Positions 47,677 to 53,252 of a stretch of 53,252 bases of DNA are shown piece by piece; position 1 is the stretch's first letter, and every line of letters starts with the position of its first letter. The DNA lies in the NCBI GenBank assembly GCA_015680685.1, contig MNCI01001919.1, forward strand, positions 406,079 to 459,330, written 5' to 3'. The notes below the pieces were generated by a model that saw only the letters and a list, made by a program, of their open reading frames with translations, was not told where the DNA came from and ran no database searches. The stretch is from Gnetum montanum. Its lineage: Eukaryota > Streptophyta > Gnetopsida > Gnetales > Gnetaceae. Position numbers and translations under genes: made by a program.

Positions 47677-47695
47677 TCCCTAGAAATAGTGCCAA
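47677..47695 (-). other. Primer-binding site of element E (tRNA-Asp type)
   Basis: The minus strand reads TTGGCACTATTTCTAGGGA right after the 5' LTR end, against TTGGCGCCGTTGCCGGGGA for tRNA-Asp. The differences are nearly all CpG-type or C/T transitions. Confidence 0.8.
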
Positions 47696-48526
47696 TGATG
47701 AGTAGTAAGGTACCCCTACACCTAACCATACAAATTGCAAGCATTCATGCATGATCTAGTTGAATTCTAAAAACATTAAGTTCTTAAACACATTGGTTCT
47801 AAGATGTGAAATCTAATTAGAATGATCATTGTCTTCTTAGTTCCATTCGTGAAGTACAAGTATATGGTTAAGTGCATCTAAGGTATATGATTTTTATCAC
47901 TTTGTATTTTATAAATTTAATCATCTAGACACGAATAGAAGGTAGAGGAATGTAATATCTAATTAACCTACTACCTAGCTAGCCTAACACAAGTACCTAT
48001 TCCTGCTCCTTGGACACATCCTAAACACAAGTAGCACTATTGGGTTACCAAATGTTGAGTGTTTTTCAGTTATTGAGTGCTACATGTATGCTCAAAGTGA
48101 TTGTGATTGTGTTCATTAAGAACTATAAATTAATTGCTCAATGAAAATGCATTTAAAGTAAAGTGCATGAATAATAAATGCATTAAAGGAAACATTAATC
48201 TATTCTCAGTGTAGAAAGGATTATCAAAAGGGCTCATCTTTATTCCCATCACACTGCTATACTCAGGTACATCTATGCTCAAATAAAGGTCCATACATAC
48301 TTAGACTCCTGCTATGGGCACTCAGAAATATTCTAAATCTGGAATGACTAAACTACAATAACTTCATTACTCTATACAAAACTATGAAAAACTATATGAA
48401 AATCATGAGCCCAAGTGCTATATTTATAGGTCAAAATATATCCCATGATATCAGATATTCAACATCATGTCTTAGGCTCCAACATCATATACCTAATGTC
48501 GAAGCTAATCAAAACATGATTTAACA
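47696..48526 (-). repeat. 5' LTR of element E (831 bp)
   Basis: It runs from TGATGAGTAG to GATTTAACA, collinear with the 3' LTR. The minus-strand TATA (CTATAAATATAG) is near 48418. On its U3 side are TGATATCA and AGATATTC (near 48447), the same motif type that forms the cluster in D. Confidence 0.85.
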
Positions 48527-48531
48527 CATGT

Positions 48532-49390
48532 AAAGGAAATATTTTAAATCTGACCCCAAAAGATGGTTGAATAATCATATATTTGTTAGTAGATCATGAC
48601 TCAACAAATAGAATAGTTAAATAAAAAAATGGATGAATTGACATGATTAATTAAAAAAACAAGCTCATGGAATTCAAGGAGAAATTTGCAACATTTGTGG
48701 TAGTCCCCAACATGACCAAACAACCTCTGCAGCCTTGTTCTATTGTGAAGAGAAAATGCAAGAGTCAATAAAGGCTTTTCAAAAATTTAAGACCCAACCA
48801 ATAATGAACTTTCCTCAATATAATTTTACCAATAATAATATCCTCAAAATAACTTTAGGCTGTTTAAGGATCTAACTAATGAAAACTTGCTTAAACTCAC
48901 CCAAAGCCTTACTTCCTCCATAGAAGAAAGTAGATAATTCATGCGTAAGACTAGAAGGAGATTTTAGGACTTCACAAAAAGTGAATTACCATCCCAACCT
49001 AAACCAAATCCTACATTTCAAAGAAAGGATAAAGAGCAATTACATTCCATCACTACAAGGAGTGGAAAAAAAATTGAACCTAAACCCCAAAAGAAGATGA
49101 GGTTTTAGGAGGTAGGGATACAAGAAGAAATTCAGCCACAAATAGTAAATGAGGAAGAACAAAAAAATATGGAAAAAGAACAACCATTACTCTCTAAGCA
49201 ACTAGTTTTACCTCCTTTCCCTAAATAATTACAAGAGGATATTACAACTAAAGCCCATCTTGAAAAAATATTTAGTGAATTGTATTTGCATATCTCCTTA
49301 GAACAAGCAATAAAAGAGACACCTATATACACCAAATACTTAAGAGAATTATGCAATAGGAGAAGAAAGGAAAAAAATTCCTAAATAGGT
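48532..49390 (+). pseudogene. Gag C-terminal half of element F
   Basis: After the insertion site the frame resumes (LNLTPKDG), then shows EICNICGSPQHDQTT (about 48684-48730). This is a CCHC zinc knuckle (C-x2-C-x4-H) whose last Cys is replaced, since Ser follows where Cys is expected. A Lys/Gln-rich linker with several stops leads to protease. Confidence 0.75.
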
Positions 49391-49394
49391 TTAT

Positions 49395-49916
49395 TTGGTT
49401 GACAATATTTCTCAACATATACAAAATCAAGAGATTTCAAAATACCAAGATCCTAGAGTCTCTACCATCCCAATCAAAATAAATGGACAAGAAATTAAAA
49501 ATGCCCTAGTGGATTTAGGAGCCAAAATTAGTATCATGCCTCCTAAAATGGCTAGGTCACTTGCTAAACAAGATATTAGAGGAGTAAACATGACAATATC
49601 ATTGGTTGATGGTTCAAATGTACAGCCTATAGAAATAGTAGAGGACTTGATAATTGAGGTAGAAAAAGGAAAATACCCAATTGACTTTGTTGTTTTGGAA
49701 GTACAAGATCCTAATTGTTTTTATATTATATTAGGTAGACCTTGGTTAGCAACAGCTAATGCAGTAATTAATTATAGATCTAGAAAAATTCAACTTTCCT
49801 TTGCCAATGTTACTTTTACACTAAATATGTATGATAAGGTAAAAGAAGATTATTTAAATGTAGACTTGAAGGAAGCAGGAATGCTCTACAATTTACCCAC
49901 TTTAGCAATGACATAA
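49395..49916 (+). CDS. Aspartic protease domain of element F, open frame
   Basis: This 173-aa open frame has the retropepsin pattern: IPIKINGQEIKNALVDLGAK (active-site triplet DLG at residues 40-42; Athila enzymes usually have D-L-G or D-S-G), IMPPKMARSL, and IILGRPWLATANAVINYRSR (residues 111-130). The enzyme would cut the gag-pol polyprotein. The frame opens at an internal Met, so it is a surviving open part of a longer pol rather than a separate gene. It lies downstream of gag and about 240 bp before the RT region. It is the best preserved coding segment of F, although the rest of the element is broken. Confidence 0.8.
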   Translation: MVDNISQHIQNQEISKYQDPRVSTIPIKINGQEIKNALVDLGAKISIMPPKMARSLAKQDIRGVNMTISLVDGSNVQPIEIVEDLIIEVEKGKYPIDFVVLEVQDPNCFYIILGRPWLATANAVINYRSRKIQLSFANVTFTLNMYDKVKEDYLNVDLKEAGMLYNLPTLAMT

Positions 49917-50149
49917 GAATTGGAAACCTTAGTGTTGAATAATTTTGAGGAAGGAACTTTAGATACCTCAACTAAAGAACAACAGGATCTCCTTAACTAG
50001 ATTTTGAATTTGGATTCAAGGAATATTGGAGAAGTAATTCAATCAACAAATAAAGATTCCTTGAATCTAAGAGAACTACTTAGTACACTTAAGTATGTTT
50101 TCTTAGATCATAATAAACCATTAATAATAAATTTTCAACTTACTAAAGA

Positions 50150-51055
50150 ATAAGAAAGAGAATTATTAGAAGTTCTACGTAGAAAATCTAAGGCATTTTC
50201 ATGGAGTTATGAGGACCTTCATCAAGGAATCTCACCCAACATTTGCCAACATCATATTTGTTAGAGGATAATGTAAAACTAGTAAGAATTCACCATAGAC
50301 AAATTAATCTAGCCTTAAAAAAATTGTTAAGGATGAAATTTCAAAACCTTGAAAAGAAGGAATAATTTATACTATAGCTGATAGTGAATGGATAAGATCC
50401 ATTACTACAGTACCATAAAAGGATGGAAAATGAAGAGTCTGTGTAGATTATAAAAGGTTAAACCAAAATACAAAGAAAGACCATTTTCCATTTCCATACA
50501 TAATCAAATTTTGAAAACATTAGAAGGAGATGAATATTATTGATTTTTGGATGGATTTAGCGGCTACAATCAAGTAGCGATTGCCCCTAAGGACCAACAT
50601 AAAATAACATTTACATGTTCTTATGAAACTATTTCTTATAAATATATGCCTTTTGGCCTTTTTAATGGACTAGCTACTTTGTAAAGAGCCATGATCTCAA
50701 TATTTTTTGATATGTTAGAAGATTATGTTGAAGTTTTTATGGATGGTTTTTCAATTTATGGGAATATTGATGAAGAAACTTTTCAACATCTTGAATATAT
50801 TTTAGATAGATGTATTGATAAAAATTTAAAATTAAGTTGGGAAAAGAGTCACTTGATGGTTAAGAGTGGCATAGTGTTAGGACATGTTATTTCTAGATAT
50901 GGGATAAGGATGGATGATGAGCAAATAAAATTCATATCTACACTTCCAAATCCAACTAATTTAAAGACTCTTTGATCTTTTCTAGGAGATGCTAGGTATT
51001 ATAGAAGGTTTATCAAAGACTTTTCAAAAATTTCTAAACCATTATACATGCTCTT
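50150..51055 (+). pseudogene. Reverse transcriptase of element F, truncated
   Basis: Motifs in order: LLEVLRRKSKAFSWSYEDL (50165), RVCVDYKRLN-like sequence (50430), FLDGFSGYNQVAIAPKDQHK (50545, across a frame change), YMPFGLFNGLATL (50645), then an open frame from 50691 with FMDGFSIYG, GIVLGHVIS and LPNPTNLKTL. The catalytic FMDD reads FMDG (50736-50747). Coding ends abruptly after SKISKPLYMLL at about 51055, before RNase H, and unrelated sequence follows. The break is where host-gene debris starts. Confidence 0.85.
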
Positions 51056-51275
51056 AGTGTTGGCACATTTTGTCCATTTCATGGAACATGTGGACTTATT
51101 TGAGAATGGTGAGGTACAAAATCCTAATGAATTGAAATTTTTCAAGGAGGATTATGCTCTTTCCCATGAAGAATTTTGCAACAATTAACTGACCATGAAG
51201 TTGGAATGGCATATGCTAGATATTGTAGCTACATTTACAGGGAATTATCCATCTTGGTGTCATGAGCATAAATTG
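51056..51275 (+). other. Unassigned segment between RT and the AUGMIN6 pseudogene
   Basis: It contains an open stretch (FVHFMEHVDLFENGEVQNPN, and on to HEEFCNN) that looks protein-like but which I do not recognise. It does not fit RT or RNase H. It could be another captured gene piece or the poorly conserved part of AUGMIN6. Confidence 0.3.
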
Positions 51276-51990
51276 CCTATTTTTGATTTAGCGTAGCCTC
51301 GTGACTTTCGTAAAATTGTCCAAGGGATCATAAATGAGTTAGAATCATAAGGAGCCTTGCCTAGGAGCAACTCAAAAGTGTCATTTCTTGCAACATGCTA
51401 TGGGCATAGGTTTGTTGAACTATTATGGCAACTTTCAGCCCATGCCCTGCGTGAAGTTCATAAACGTACATTTACGGCTGATGCTTCTTGTAATCCACTT
51501 CCAGCCTCATTAATAGACATGGTAAATCAGAGTACACATGCTTCTGCACTGCTCATAGTGACAATGGATAAGATAGCTCTTGAACGAAGACGTTTCTTAG
51601 AAAAACGCATCTATGGCTATTCAGAGGGAAGCAACGTGGTCTAATTTAACACATGACATGACTGCTGAGTATCATGCTCTGTGTGCTGAAGAGGCCTATC
51701 TACAGTAAGAGTTGGATAAACTTAAAGAGTGCAAGGATTTCAAATCTGAAATGGATGATGATATTGAAAGACAATGTGGCAAAGATCCTTCACTGCATCA
51801 GAAAGTTATATCGGTTCAAAAAGCAACACATGTTTGGAACTACCTATTGATGTATACAGATCAGCATGAAGAATTAGCTTCAGGACCTATAGAAGATTTA
51901 ATTACACATTGTGAATACTAGGAGATGGCCATGTTTGAACCAAGATATGTGGCTGCTATGAGGGTGGTTGCAGAAGTGCAATAGTAAATG
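51276..51990 (+). pseudogene. AUG6: AUGMIN subunit 6 pseudogene (internal fragment, intronless)
   Basis: The plus frame reads PIFD, then [55 protein letters not shown] and ALERRRFL. After one inserted A in the A-run near 51600, the shifted frame reads [24 protein letters not shown], and ELASGPIEDLITH. This matches the N-terminal third of plant AUGMIN subunit 6, which helps recruit gamma-tubulin to spindle and cortical microtubules. Stops at 51294, 51348 and 51706 are TAG or TAA where Gln is conserved, and a further stop is at 51919. About 210 codons are contiguous without an intron, suggesting a retrocopied or captured mRNA. The protein's start and C-terminal two-thirds are absent. Confidence 0.85.
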
Positions 51991-52489
51991 AAGGAGTGCT
52001 CAAGGGATTTCATTTATGATACTCAACACACTACAGATGATCCAAGAAGATAGGGTTGATGAAACTACAATACCAAAGATAAAAGATACACTATGTTGGA
52101 GGAAGCAAAAGAGTGTTTTCAAGGGTTAGAATGATCGCATATCTACTGCCAAGCTACAACATGTAATAATCTAATAGGAAAACAATTGTAGTCTTCCAAT
52201 GTCAAATCTAGTAGAAGACGGAGCTAACATACGTCAAGATTCTTTTTTATGAAAAACATCCTGGCTCTGTAAGAAGATATAATATATTCCATTAATGAGA
52301 GCCCCTCTTGGAAATTTCCTTGAATGGGTAGATCCAATTCACTTCTGCATAGACAAAACGAGCAAGGATGCTACTTTAGAATAAGCGTTTCCTTTGTTGC
52401 CTACGCCAACCATGTAAGCTACCACTGAAACCCTACGTAAAACTGTCGCGAGAAGAAAACTACTGCGCAGAAAAAAACAAACCAAAGCA
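51991..52489. other. Unassigned segment after the AUGMIN6 pseudogene
   Basis: No clear frame. A short plus stretch (DKRYTMLEEAKECFQGLE, about 52075-52130) looks protein-like but is unrecognised. From about 52320 the sequence becomes richer in CpG (for example GTCGCGAGAAG near 52444), unlike the retroelements around it. Confidence 0.35.
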
Positions 52490-52817
52490 AAGCTCAAGAC
52501 GAGTAGAGAAAAAACAAGGATTTTCTTTGCTTAAAATCAAAAGCAAAAATGATGTTCATGTGTTGAATCACTGTGTTCAATCCAAATCCGCACTGCGGTG
52601 CCGTGAGGGTTCTGACAAGAAATCTGCATGATGCTAGCATTTTTCCAGATAGACCAGCAGTGCCTGTCATTCTCAACTGACGACATGATCCTCTTCTTGC
52701 ACTAGCATCTTGAGCCGACAGAGTTCAAGATTGGCACGGTAGCTGAAAAGATGTTGCAGGCGGTGTCGGAGGCAAAAGCCTGAGAATTTTGCAGAATGAG
52801 GCTCCATGGCCAGCCAT
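52490..52817 (-). pseudogene. Possible 5' end of an unidentified host gene, frame interrupted
   Basis: On the minus strand an AACCCTAACCCTAGCAAAA leader, typical of plant 5' UTRs with a telo-box, precedes ATG at 52817-52815. The frame reads MAGHGASFCKILRLLPPTPP and so on to SFQLPCQS, then a TGA at codon 31. It continues in the same frame as TLSAQDASARRGSCRQLRMT and LASCRFLVRTLTAPQCGFGL to about 52494. Arg, Ser and Leu with few acids resemble an organelle-targeting presequence, and a first exon is possible. I do not recognise the gene. The TGA suggests decay, unless translation starts at the later Met (52676). Confidence 0.4.
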
Positions 52818-53252
52818 TTTTGCTAGGGTTAGGGTTGATCCATTTGCCGACGTGTAGCCTAGAAAGGATGTGCTTGCTGTTGGATGTTAGGGGAATGAGC
52901 CTCCAGCCTTGAACCTGCTTCTGTTACTGACCCGTGACTTTGTCTTTAATCTTGGCCCCTCTACTGCAGCTGCTGCACTTGCGACGGTGATTAAAACAGA
53001 ATTGTGCACAGTGGCGGGCATGAACATTGAGAAGCACCTAGTAAATAGATCATGCTGACGTGTCTAAACAAAGCTATTTAGAAATGAAAATGATTGGTTT
53101 TAACCAATATTTTGAACAATTATTTTCTGATGACCATAATCAAGATTCCAAGGGTGCATAATTCCACTATGGTGAAAGTGGTCATGTTAAATTTTAATTT
53201 TCTCCTAGGAAAAAAATTATATATTTACTTATTGTTTAAAAAAGAAAAGAAA
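52818..53252. promoter_or_regulatory. Possible upstream region of the minus-strand gene fragment
   Basis: It is GC- and CpG-richer than the window average to about 53000 (GACGTG, TGCGACGG, GGCGGGC), then AT-rich to the end. It lies upstream of the telo-box leader on the minus strand. I see no clear TATA box or other assignable element. Confidence 0.25.

Larger units (their letters stand above)
38582..48526 (-). mobile_element. Complete Athila-like LTR retrotransposon E, inserted in element F
   Basis: This is a full-structure element of about 9.9 kb read on the minus strand: 5' LTR, tRNA-Asp primer site, gag, protease, RT, RNase H, integrase, a 2.2-kb 3' non-coding region, polypurine tract and 3' LTR. 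The two LTRs are clearly related but differ at many positions. Stops throughout gag and pol show it is dead. Its gag and LTRs are the same family as element D, and its 3' region the same as B. Confidence 0.9.

Noticed and set aside
28488-48558. Shared TAAATCTGACCCCA at the right side of elements D and E, first taken as the LTR end
   Set aside because: Ending the LTRs there gives no target duplication. Ends at 28335 (CCTAT) and 48526 (CATGT) restore the host reading frames and give LTRs of equal length.
52833-52850. Interstitial telomere repeat
   Set aside because: There are only two TTAGGG-like units, and they fit better as a telo-box in a plant 5' leader.
1-53252. tRNA, rRNA or other structured RNA genes
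   Set aside because: No cloverleaf with A and B boxes or rRNA-like sequence was noticed. The only tRNA-related signals are short primer-binding sites.

Overview
This is plant nuclear DNA, AT-rich and CpG-poor, with no intact protein-coding gene and no RNA gene that I can recognise. It is a stack of old, nested LTR retrotransposons, most with premature stops (often Gln codons turned into TAA or TAG) and frameshifts. The element lineages, tRNA-Asp and tRNA-Met primer sites, and an AUGMIN subunit 6 pseudogene point to a seed plant with a large, slowly purged genome. A gymnosperm is plausible, but the sequence alone does not prove it.

Left part (1-20640). Positions 1-1450 hold a decayed coiled-coil ORF followed by a polypurine tract and LTR (element A). 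2100-4640 is the 3' tail of a minus-strand Athila-like element (B). 5174-6771 is an LTR with palindromic repeats. A chromovirus-like gypsy pol follows: RT at 6772-7811, integrase at 13773-14880, and a 3' LTR starting at 14921. It is split by a copia-like element at 7812-13772 that carries GAG but no pol. 14921-20640 has no recognisable gene.

Middle part (20640-36524). A plus-strand Tat-like gag/protease (G) is interrupted inside protease by a GAG-only Athila-like element (D, 23870-28335), which has an exact 5-bp target duplication. 28660-32640 has no recognisable gene. A minus-strand Tat-like pol (C) with two RNase H domains occupies 32640-36524 and is interrupted by a second copy of the palindromic LTR (32952-34533).

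Right part (36525-53252). A plus-strand Athila-like element (F) has its LTR, primer site and start of gag at 36525-38581, then resumes at 48532. It is split by a complete minus-strand Athila-like element (E, 38582-48526). F breaks off in RT near 51055. Next comes a cluster of host-gene debris: an intronless AUGMIN6 pseudogene (51276-51990) and, on the minus strand, what looks like the 5' end of an unidentified gene with an AACCCTAACCCTAG leader (52490-52817).

I found no new multi-gene system. The most distinctive signals are CpG-containing palindromic repeat arrays in the LTRs of three element families, GAG-only derivatives of both copia and gypsy type, the extra coiled-coil ORF, and the host-gene fragments.
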